Below, piece after piece: positions 1 through 6,078 of a stretch of 11,060 bases of DNA (positions are counted from its first letter, which is position 1; every line of letters begins with the position of its first letter). Position numbers and translations under genes: made by a program. The stretch is from SB15 sp964639245 (GTDB taxonomy: Bacteria > Chloroflexota > Anaerolineae > Aggregatilineales > J027), in contig CAZXCU010000043.1 in assembly GCA_964639245.1 (NCBI GenBank), positions 1 through 11,060 on the forward strand, written 5' to 3'. The notes under the pieces are model-generated. The model made no database searches. It had not been told where the DNA came from and saw nothing but the letters and a program-made list of their open reading frames with translations.

Positions 1-114
1 CTCTCTCCCTCCCGTCACCACGACCACACATGCACACCACTCCGGGGGTTTTTTTTATTTCTCCTCCCACCCTATGAAAATAGTTTTTGCGAAAAATCTC
101 CTTCAGAAATCATA
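1..114. other. Left-edge non-coding stretch
   Basis: No gene can be supported here. The first 45 bases are pyrimidine-rich, and a G5T8 run sits at 44-56. That run could be the end of a rightward terminator for a gene outside the window, but no convincing upstream stem pairs with the G run. The rest is AT-rich spacer. Confidence 0.4.
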
Positions 115-151
115 AAAAGTCTCCCTGCTTGTTGTGGGCAGGGAGACTTTT
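115..151 (-). terminator. Intrinsic terminator of the lipoprotein gene
   Basis: A perfect 14-bp inverted repeat, AAAAGTCTCCCTGC at 115-128 and its complement at 138-151, encloses a 9-base loop. Read leftwards it starts 5 bases after the lipoprotein stop codon and ends in five T residues (118-114 on the minus strand), the classic form of a Rho-independent terminator. Both arms carry A/T tails, so a rightward transcript would also form the hairpin, with a shorter run of four T. It may therefore work in both directions. Confidence 0.9.
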
Positions 152-156
152 CTAAT

Positions 157-3100
157 TTATGGGAAAAGCGAGTTTTTGACCGATTCGAGGATCTGTAAGG
201 TGCTGAGGTTACGGCTGTTATACCCACCACTCAGCGCACCATCGCTAAAGTCCGTGGGGCCGCTGCCCGCCACGCCATAGACATTCGTGTTCTGCATCGC
301 TAGATACAGATTCCATAGGGGCGCGTTGGACTGGGTTGCCACTTCGACAATCGCTTGGTTGTATTGGGCGAGAGTCGCCGGATCAATCGAGCCATCATCG
401 GGGATCGTGGCTAAAACGGGAATTGTCCCTGCGCTGTAAGCCGTATTAACCACATTTTGCAGGGTCGAACGGAAGACATCCACCGGGGTTGCCGCCGCGT
501 TATTGGCTGTAAAGCTGACCAACAATATGCTCGGACGCGATTCGGCAAGCTCACAATCCAACGGGGTAGCTCCGTTACAGTAACCCGGCGCACGGTTGGG
601 ATTGAACAAATCTTCAATTGTCCAGTCATCCCCAACTGCCGCGCTGTCGACATTAAAGCTCGTCGCCGTATCGCCCTGTAGATCATGGGCGGGTTGCTGG
701 TTGAAGAAATTGATGATGTTCTCCACACTGCCAAAATTGCCCAAATTATAGGTCGCAGAGGCCAACGGGACTAAAAATTCATCGTCATTGAGGGGGTTAT
801 CGCCCGCCAGCGAGAATACGGTGTTGCGCTTGCCCTGATTATTCACCCCGTCGCTGTACACCCCGCCCAATTGATTCGGGTCAACGCTGGGCAGTTCGGG
901 ATAGACAGTTACATCAAACGGCGGGGGTTCAACCTGTCCGGCAGCCACGGTAACCGCGAACGAAATTAGATTCGTCCCACCAAAACCATCATCCACGCCA
1001 ACACTGACATTGGCAGTGCCTTCGGCGATGCAATCCACCCCCAACGTATTCGGGTCAATCACGGTCACACCCGCAACCGAAGGATTGTCGGAGGAGGGAT
1101 TGACGCTGACCGTATCGCCATCTGCATCCGCGTAAGCAATCGGTACAGTCAGGCTTGTCCCCGCATCGCAGAATTGGTTGTCGACAAAATCAATTGTGGG
1201 CTGCGTGTTGCCCGCATTGACGGTGACGCTAAACACAGCGTTGTTGATTCCGCCCTGTGCGTCATCAATGGTGACCGTGATGGTCGCTGTGCCTGCGGCT
1301 AAACACCCCACATTCAAAGTGTTAGCATCCAATACATTTACACTGACCGCACCGGGATTATCCGAAGTCGGTGTAACGGTTACCACATCTCCATCGGCAT
1401 CGCTGTAGGAAATTGGCACGGTAATGCTTGCCCCTTCGTCGCAGGTTTGTGCGTCAATCCCGTTGATGGTCGGGGCGCTGTTGGAGGCAAGTACGGTTAC
1501 ATTAAAGGTCACTTGAACCGAATCTGTACCATCACTGGCAGTCACAGTCACTTGGGTTGTGCCGGCTGCATTTCCCACCAGATTCACATTATTTGCGCCG
1601 TTGCTGCTGACAACAACAATACTGCCATCCACAGCAGAGGCCGAGACAGTAATCGGGTCAGCATCAATATCGCTGGTGATGACGGGTACATCCACCGACT
1701 GCCCGATTTCGAGCGTCTGGTCAGCAATCACGTCCAGCGTGGGTGGGGTATTCACAAAAGGTTCCGTCACCGTCACATTGAACAAAATTTCGCTGGTATC
1801 TTCCCCATCATTCGCAGTCACGCGCACTTGGGTTGTCCCTGCGTTGTTGCCTGTGATGCTAATGTTGTTCGTACCGTTGTCGCTGGCGCTGACGACATTT
1901 CCATCCAACGATTCTGATGTAATGCTCACCGAATCGCCATTGGAATCACTGGTTACAACCGGAACATCCAGCGTTTGCCCGGCTTCCAAGACTTGATCGC
2001 CAATCGGATTGATGGCAGGCGGAGAATTGACCTCTGGTTCTGTCACCAGCACGTTAAAGCTGATTTGAGATTCCGCTTCACCATCCCCCGCAATAATCGT
2101 GACCTGGGTGGTGCCTGCTGCTGCCCCGGTGAGCGTCACAGTATCTGTGCCATTGGTATTGACCGACACGATGCTGCCATCCTGCGCCGTAGCGGAAAGC
2201 GAAATCGGGTCAGAGTCGGGGTCGGTAGCGACAACAATCACATCCACACTTTGCCCCACAATCAAATTCTGGTCAGCAATCGGCGTAATCGCGGGTGGAT
2301 TGTTGGGCGGTTCAACCACTTCTTGCGTCACAGTGACATTGAAGGTTTTGGTCGTGTTGGCTTTGCCGTCGCTGGCGGTGACGGTCACTTGGCTTGTCCC
2401 TTGGGCAGACCCGGTGAGCGTGATTTTGGTCAACCCATCGGTACTCGGTACAACAATGCCTTCCGGCGAGGAAGAAACCGCCAAACTCACCAGGTCATTG
2501 TTGGGGTCAGAAACTATTAGCGTCAGTTCAACCTGTTCACCCACATCCAGTGTTTGATTTTGAATATCGCTCACTACGGGCGGGTCATTCGGTGTTTGCA
2601 CTGCCGCCACCGTCACCCCAAAGGCGGTGCTGGCAGACCCGCCGCGCCCATCGGTGGCGGTAATCGTGATGGTTGCGTCGCCCTCAGCCACCCCTGTCAG
2701 GCGAATCGTGTTGTTATCCACCACCAAGCCGGACACAATGCCGTTATTGCTGCTGGTTGCTGAGAGCGTGAGAGGATCGCTGTTCGGGTCTGTCACCACA
2801 AAATCAATATCTTTCACCGCACCCGCGTCCACCGTTTGATTGCCAATTGCGGTAAAAGCCGGCGGTTGGTTGTTCGCAGCAGGATTGGTCACGGTGACAG
2901 AGAAGGAGAAATTGGTTGCCAAGCCTTTAGAATCGGTTGCCGTGACAGTGACGCTGGTGGTGCCTTGTGCCGCCCCGGTGAGTACCATCGCAGTACCGTT
3001 CAACGAGGCATTCACGATGTTGGTGTCCGAGCTGGCAACTTTCAACGAAACCGTATCCCCTGCATCAGGGTCGGTGGCAACGACGTTAATCGTCACCGAC

Positions 3101-4044
3101 GTTCCTGTGTTGATACTTTGTGAGGCAATCGGCGTAATGCTGGGTGGGTTATTCGTCGTAGGCGGATTTTCTACCTGCACCGAAAACGCCTGTGAAGCCT
3201 GTCCACCGCGAGAATCACTTACCGTGATAAACACTGTTGCCGTCCCCGCACTAATCCCGTTCACGGTAATTGCTGACGCGCCGGAAGGGGTCACGGTGGC
3301 AATCGCGGGATTCGACACCTGCGCGGTATAGGTCAGCGGGTCACTGTCAATGTCGCTCATGCCAAGCGCAATCGTGGCGGATGTTCCACGAATCAATTTA
3401 ATATTGCTAATCGGCGCAAGCAGGGGCGGATTGTTCGGGGCGGGTTGAGTGGGAGTCGTGTTCTGGACGCGAATCCCGGTGACTGTCCGAAAATCCTGCG
3501 TGCCGTTGTTGAGCCACACATGCAGCCGAATCTGATACGAACCATCCCGCACCGCCGTCGTATTCCACACCCCCAGCGCATTGTTCAACACGATGGAGGT
3601 AATCGGGACAGTGGTAATGGGATACCATAGGCCAGAGGGATTCGGGTCGGGGCCATATTCCAGCGCATATTGCACAAATTGGGGATGGCTAGCACTTCCG
3701 AAAACCGCAATGTTTCCCCGCACGGTGCTGCCCGAAACCGGACTGGTAATACCGAGCGCATTGGGAAAAGCCGAAGTCGCTAAGGCCGTTGGTGCTGCCC
3801 CCACTTGGGTCGGCTGCGACCCGCTTGAAGAGGTCGCTTGCAGGGGAGTCGCGCTTACAAATCCCTGTGCAGTGGGTAAGGGGGTAGGGGTGTTGCCGCC
3901 TCCGACCACCGGAGTACGGGTGCGTGTCACTTGCGAAGGCGGAGTCGGAGCATCTTCTTCTCCATCCTCCTCACCCCCGCAGGCCGACAGCACCAGCAGG
4001 AGAATAAGCATCAGCGCCCACCAGAGGCGCATGGGAGATTTCAT
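157..4044 (-). CDS. Large surface lipoprotein: nine Ig/cadherin-like repeats plus degenerate SGNH-hydrolase-like domain
   Basis: A 1295-residue exported lipoprotein. Residues 1-22 are a lipoprotein signal (hydrophobic core, lipobox LSAC, lipidated C22). A Thr/Pro/Gly-rich linker follows to about 93. Residues 95-195 form an Ig-like module (FGSA...F.QYALEYG, then a W..T..RDGSYQIRL strand). Residues 204-1037 are nine tandem beta-sandwich repeats of 90-95 residues. Each opens with N.PP.I..I..Q.....G, has an SD.D.D strand, a G.A.GT..VTVTA.D segment and a closing F.VTV. Residues 1042-1295 resemble SGNH hydrolases: VFSLAGDN, LLVSFTANN, TIPVLATIP and YNSRNLSTLQILE blocks. The nucleophile Ser is Asn1083 and the DGxH His is absent, so hydrolase activity is doubtful. 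Cysteines occur only as C22 and one pair in each of the last three domains. The start is set by GAAAGG at 4053-4058, 8 bases upstream. The role is unknown; adhesion or wall-surface binding is an inference. Confidence 0.95.
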   Translation of the reverse strand: MKSPMRLWWALMLILLLVLSACGGEEDGEEDAPTPPSQVTRTRTPVVGGGNTPTPLPTAQGFVSATPLQATSSSGSQPTQVGAAPTALATSAFPNALGITSPVSGSTVRGNIAVFGSASHPQFVQYALEYGPDPNPSGLWYPITTVPITSIVLNNALGVWNTTAVRDGSYQIRLHVWLNNGTQDFRTVTGIRVQNTTPTQPAPNNPPLLAPISNIKLIRGTSATIALGMSDIDSDPLTYTAQVSNPAIATVTPSGASAITVNGISAGTATVFITVSDSRGGQASQAFSVQVENPPTTNNPPSITPIASQSINTGTSVTINVVATDPDAGDTVSLKVASSDTNIVNASLNGTAMVLTGAAQGTTSVTVTATDSKGLATNFSFSVTVTNPAANNQPPAFTAIGNQTVDAGAVKDIDFVVTDPNSDPLTLSATSSNNGIVSGLVVDNNTIRLTGVAEGDATITITATDGRGGSASTAFGVTVAAVQTPNDPPVVSDIQNQTLDVGEQVELTLIVSDPNNDLVSLAVSSSPEGIVVPSTDGLTKITLTGSAQGTSQVTVTASDGKANTTKTFNVTVTQEVVEPPNNPPAITPIADQNLIVGQSVDVIVVATDPDSDPISLSATAQDGSIVSVNTNGTDTVTLTGAAAGTTQVTIIAGDGEAESQISFNVLVTEPEVNSPPAINPIGDQVLEAGQTLDVPVVTSDSNGDSVSITSESLDGNVVSASDNGTNNISITGNNAGTTQVRVTANDGEDTSEILFNVTVTEPFVNTPPTLDVIADQTLEIGQSVDVPVITSDIDADPITVSASAVDGSIVVVSSNGANNVNLVGNAAGTTQVTVTASDGTDSVQVTFNVTVLASNSAPTINGIDAQTCDEGASITVPISYSDADGDVVTVTPTSDNPGAVSVNVLDANTLNVGCLAAGTATITVTIDDAQGGINNAVFSVTVNAGNTQPTIDFVDNQFCDAGTSLTVPIAYADADGDTVSVNPSSDNPSVAGVTVIDPNTLGVDCIAEGTANVSVGVDDGFGGTNLISFAVTVAAGQVEPPPFDVTVYPELPSVDPNQLGGVYSDGVNNQGKRNTVFSLAGDNPLNDDEFLVPLASATYNLGNFGSVENIINFFNQQPAHDLQGDTATSFNVDSAAVGDDWTIEDLFNPNRAPGYCNGATPLDCELAESRPSILLVSFTANNAAATPVDVFRSTLQNVVNTAYSAGTIPVLATIPDDGSIDPATLAQYNQAIVEVATQSNAPLWNLYLAMQNTNVYGVAGSGPTDFSDGALSGGYNSRNLSTLQILESVKNSLFP
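934..3435 (-). repeat. Nine tandem Ig/cadherin-like domain repeats within the lipoprotein gene
   Basis: Units begin near residues 204, 298, 391, 486, 581, 673, 765, 855 and 946, a coding period of about 270-285 bp. Units 5-7 are most alike (shared AAGTTQVT-type and DQ.L..GQ segments), which suggests more recent duplication. Units 8 and 9 form their own pair, each with two cysteines 46 residues apart. At DNA level the units have diverged, so this is an old protein-level array rather than a fresh tandem duplication. Confidence 0.85.
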
Positions 4045-4088
4045 AAGATAAACCTTTCTATAGCGAAAAATGACTTCGTTTAGAATGG

Positions 4089-4117
4089 ATTGTATGGAAT
4101 CTACCCGTAACGTACAA
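4089..4117 (-). promoter_or_regulatory. Sigma70-type promoter of the lipoprotein gene
   Basis: On the minus strand TTGTAC (4117-4112) and TACAAT (4094-4089) are separated by exactly 17 bases. The -10 box matches consensus at 5 of 6 positions and the -35 box at 3 of 6. Transcription would start near 4082, giving a leader of about 38 bases with the GAAAGG ribosome site. The lipoprotein gene can thus be expressed independently of the SLT gene upstream. Confidence 0.5.
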
Positions 4118-4154
4118 GGCGATTGACCCCTTGCTTAATCAGTTCTTACCTGAC

Positions 4155-4180
4155 ATTGAATTTTAGGGGAGTTATTCAAT
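4155..4180 (-). other. Small AT-rich inverted repeat at the end of the SLT gene
   Basis: ATTGAAT at 4155-4161 and ATTCAAT at 4174-4180 form a 7-bp stem with a 12-base loop over the stop codon of the transglycosylase-like gene. No T run follows on the minus strand and the stem is weak, so it is at best a poor terminator or an mRNA 3'-end structure. Read-through into the lipoprotein gene is possible. Confidence 0.25.
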
Positions 4181-5186
4181 CGAGACTCAGTTGACGGCTG
4201 GCATTGGCACACAACGCCGACCCACCCGCCGCAAGCCATTCGGCTAATGTCGGACTTGCCCCGGTATTGGCGCTGGCTTCGGCATAAATCCCGCTACCCC
4301 AGTAATAATAGCGCCGGGTTTCAGACGCAAACGCCCGACTCGTAATCCCACTATGTCCGCCGTTGTAACCTGCCAAGGCCAGCCCGACATCGCCATTGGC
4401 TAAAGCCAAGCCTTCTTTGAGATAGGTCAATCCGCGCAAGGCATTTGTTTCAACATCCTGCATCACTTCTCCGGCAGCAAAATGAAACGGCATCACCTGA
4501 AAAAGTCCCTGTGCGCCTGCGCTGGAGACCGCCGCCGGATTGCCACAGCTTTCAATTTGCATGACCGTCGCAATCAGATTGGGGTCAAGCTGGTAAGTAG
4601 CTGCCCATGTCACAATCTGATTGGCCCACGACTGCACCTCCGGCGTAAAAATGCTGGATATGCTTCCAGTAGCGGCTATTTCCACCGGGGTAATCGGTTC
4701 AGGGGTTGGGGTTGTCACTCCAGATGCAGAATTACTCTGATTGGGTCGGTTTCTTGAGGGACGGTCATTCGGGGGATTCGCCGCAGTGGGAGCAGTAGCG
4801 ACATTTTGCTCTGCGGCAAGATTCTCACAGTCATCTGCTAAGGTCATGTAACGGGCTGCCATCCAGACAGAACCCGCCTCTGTGTTTACCAGTAACCAAT
4901 CTCGCCCGGCATTAGCACCGACCACCGTGAAAATCTCGCCGCGCCGTGCTGACCCCATCAGCGCACTGGTTTCGGAGGCTTCGCTGCGTTGATTCAACCA
5001 GCGCACGGCGACTGTTGCGGTGCAACCATCCACAGGGGTGATGGATTCTGACTGAACAGCCGGACTCAAAGTTGCCAAAGCGAGGTCTCGATAGTGCTGC
5101 AAATCGTTCAATACGCGCAGTTGAGTCACCAGCACACCCACCAGCACCACCGCCAAAATTAGATTCAGTCGTCCAAATCGTTTCAT
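4176..5186 (-). CDS. Membrane-anchored SH3 and SLT-domain protein, probable lytic transglycosylase
   Basis: A 336-residue protein with one N-terminal transmembrane segment (about 8-22) and no signal-peptidase site that I can see, so probably anchored with its bulk outside. Residues 55-120 look like a bacterial SH3 domain (VRWLNQRSEAS.TSALMGSARRGEIFTVVG-type strands) bracketed by C55 and C120. A Pro/Asn/Thr-rich linker runs from 128 to 168. Residues 180-300 are the SLT lysozyme-like fold: the catalytic Glu is E212 in QIESCGNP, followed by S.AGAQGLFQVMP and LALAGYNGG. The SLT family cleaves the MurNAc-GlcNAc bond of peptidoglycan and releases 1,6-anhydro ends. C214 and C326 could pair. No Shine-Dalgarno is visible before the ATG at 5186, so initiation may be weak or leaderless. 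It is divergent from the two-component operon and lies 131 bp upstream of the lipoprotein gene on the same strand. Confidence 0.9.
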   Translation of the reverse strand: MKRFGRLNLILAVVLVGVLVTQLRVLNDLQHYRDLALATLSPAVQSESITPVDGCTATVAVRWLNQRSEASETSALMGSARRGEIFTVVGANAGRDWLLVNTEAGSVWMAARYMTLADDCENLAAEQNVATAPTAANPPNDRPSRNRPNQSNSASGVTTPTPEPITPVEIAATGSISSIFTPEVQSWANQIVTWAATYQLDPNLIATVMQIESCGNPAAVSSAGAQGLFQVMPFHFAAGEVMQDVETNALRGLTYLKEGLALANGDVGLALAGYNGGHSGITSRAFASETRRYYYWGSGIYAEASANTGASPTLAEWLAAGGSALCANASRQLSLD

Positions 5187-5230
5187 GAGGTGAGCATACA
5201 GGGGTTTGTCTGTGGGTAGGTTAGCGCAGG

Positions 5231-5258
5231 CTCAAATACCCTTAAATTTGCCTTAAAT
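5231..5258. promoter_or_regulatory. Candidate OmpR/PhoB-type operator: CTTAAAT direct repeats
   Basis: CTCAAAT (5231-5237), CTTAAAT (5241-5247) and CTTAAAT (5252-5258) are direct repeats spaced 10 and 11 bp. The last two extend to CCTTAAAT. About one helical turn between half-sites is the usual arrangement for tandem binding by OmpR/PhoB-family regulators, and such a regulator is encoded about 125 bp away. The repeats lie 45-72 bp upstream of the SLT gene start and about 55 bp upstream of the regulator's predicted -35. Regulation in either direction is an inference. Confidence 0.4.
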
Positions 5259-5278
5259 GGCGTTTTTTAACCCTTTTC

Positions 5279-5309
5279 AAGCCAAACCTATAAGCCTTCC
5301 CAACAAGCC
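5279..5309. repeat. AAGCC triplet with a 13-bp period
   Basis: AAGCC occurs at 5279-5283, 5292-5296 and 5305-5309, each exactly 13 bp after the last, directly upstream of the predicted -35 of the response regulator gene. The motif is short, so chance is not excluded, but the even spacing and the position in a promoter suggest a protein-binding site. Confidence 0.3.
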
Positions 5310-5313
5310 AATG

Positions 5314-5342
5314 CTGAGGCTGAGACCGATTCCGTTTATAAT
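5314..5342 (+). promoter_or_regulatory. Promoter of the two-component operon
   Basis: A perfect -10 hexamer TATAAT lies at 5337-5342. The -35 position (CTGAGG, 5314-5319, 17-base spacer) matches consensus poorly, at 3 of 6. A weak -35 next to upstream direct repeats is typical of an activator-dependent promoter. The start point would be near 5349, giving a leader of about 34 bases to the ATG at 5383. Confidence 0.55.
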
Positions 5343-5370
5343 GGCGGGTAACACATAGTTGGAATCAGAT

Positions 5371-5376
5371 GGTGGA
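5371..5376 (+). promoter_or_regulatory. Ribosome binding site fixing the response regulator start
   Basis: GGTGGA lies 6 bases before the ATG at 5383. A TTG at 5359 would add eight residues that do not belong to the receiver fold and would leave only about 10 bases of leader, so the ATG is preferred. Confidence 0.6.
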
Positions 5377-5382
5377 AAACGC

Positions 5383-6075
5383 ATGAAAGTTCTAATTGTT
5401 GATGATGAACAACCCATCCGTGAAGCCTTGGGACGTAAACTGCGACGCGAAGGTTTTACGGTGGTGCTGGCAGCCAATGGCAAAGAAGGTTTACGCTCTT
5501 TCCATTCCGAACGACCCGATGTGGTTGTGCTGGACTCCAAAATGCCTGAAATGGATGGGCTGACCGTATGCCAGCGCATTCGTGAAGTCGCAGAAACCCC
5601 GGTTATGATGTTGAGCGCCAAAGCCATCACGGAAGAAGATATTATTGAAGGCTTGAACGCGGGTGCAGACGAATATCTGATTAAACCCGTGCGGCTGAAT
5701 GAATTTGTTGCCCGTGTACAGGCCTTGCTGCGTCGCGCTCAGATGTCTACTGTCGAAACCGATAGTGGCTACAACGACGGACATCTGGTGATTGACCCCC
5801 AGCGCCGCCATGTGCATGTTAAAGGGCAAAAAGTCCATTTGACCCCCACTGAATTTAAACTGCTGATGGTGCTGCTGGAAAATTCCGGGCGGGTTGTGCC
5901 ACAGCGTGAACTCTTGGAGCAGGTCTGGGGACGCGAATACGTGGATGATGTCTACTATCCGCGTGTCTATGTTAGTCAACTCCGCCGCAAAATCGAACCG
6001 GATGCCGCCAACCCCACCTACATTCAAACGGAACATCGCGTCGGCTACCGTTTTGAAAAGCAGGTGGGTGGTTAA
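5383..6075 (+). CDS. OmpR/PhoB-family response regulator
   Basis: A 230-residue cytoplasmic DNA-binding regulator. Residues 1-115 are the receiver: acidic pair D7/D8 in LIVDDE, phospho-acceptor D51 in VVVLDSKMPEMDG, switch S78 in MMLSAKA and K101 in YLIKPVRLNEF, all intact. Residues about 130-228 are the winged-helix domain (HLTPTEFKLLMVLLENSGRV, ELLEQVWG, RVYVSQLRRKIE as recognition helix, HRVGYRFE wing). Such proteins are phosphorylated by a partner kinase, dimerise and bind direct-repeat operators, usually as activators. The kinase gene begins 3 bases after the stop, so the two are co-transcribed and probably translationally linked. KdpE, PhoB and RpaB-like subgroups cannot be told apart by eye. 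Its targets are unknown; its own promoter region is the first candidate. Confidence 0.95.
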   Translation: MKVLIVDDEQPIREALGRKLRREGFTVVLAANGKEGLRSFHSERPDVVVLDSKMPEMDGLTVCQRIREVAETPVMMLSAKAITEEDIIEGLNAGADEYLIKPVRLNEFVARVQALLRRAQMSTVETDSGYNDGHLVIDPQRRHVHVKGQKVHLTPTEFKLLMVLLENSGRVVPQRELLEQVWGREYVDDVYYPRVYVSQLRRKIEPDAANPTYIQTEHRVGYRFEKQVGG

Positions 6076-6078
6076 ACA

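Noticed and set aside
44..56. G5T8 run as a rightward terminator
   Set aside because: No upstream arm pairs well with the G run; only a wobble-rich match to the C-rich start is possible.
1447..3331. Several long open frames on the plus strand opposite the lipoprotein gene
   Set aside because: They follow the repeat pattern of the minus-strand gene, have no ribosome sites or recognisable domains, and overlap one another. They are shadows of a repetitive Thr/Val/Asp-rich coding sequence.
934..3435. CRISPR-like or DNA-level satellite array
   Set aside because: The period of about 280 bp exists at protein level only; the DNA units are strongly diverged and lie inside one open frame.
5359..5382. 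TTG start for the response regulator
   Set aside because: It adds eight residues not found in receiver domains, lies too close to the predicted transcript start, and GGTGGA points to the ATG at 5383.
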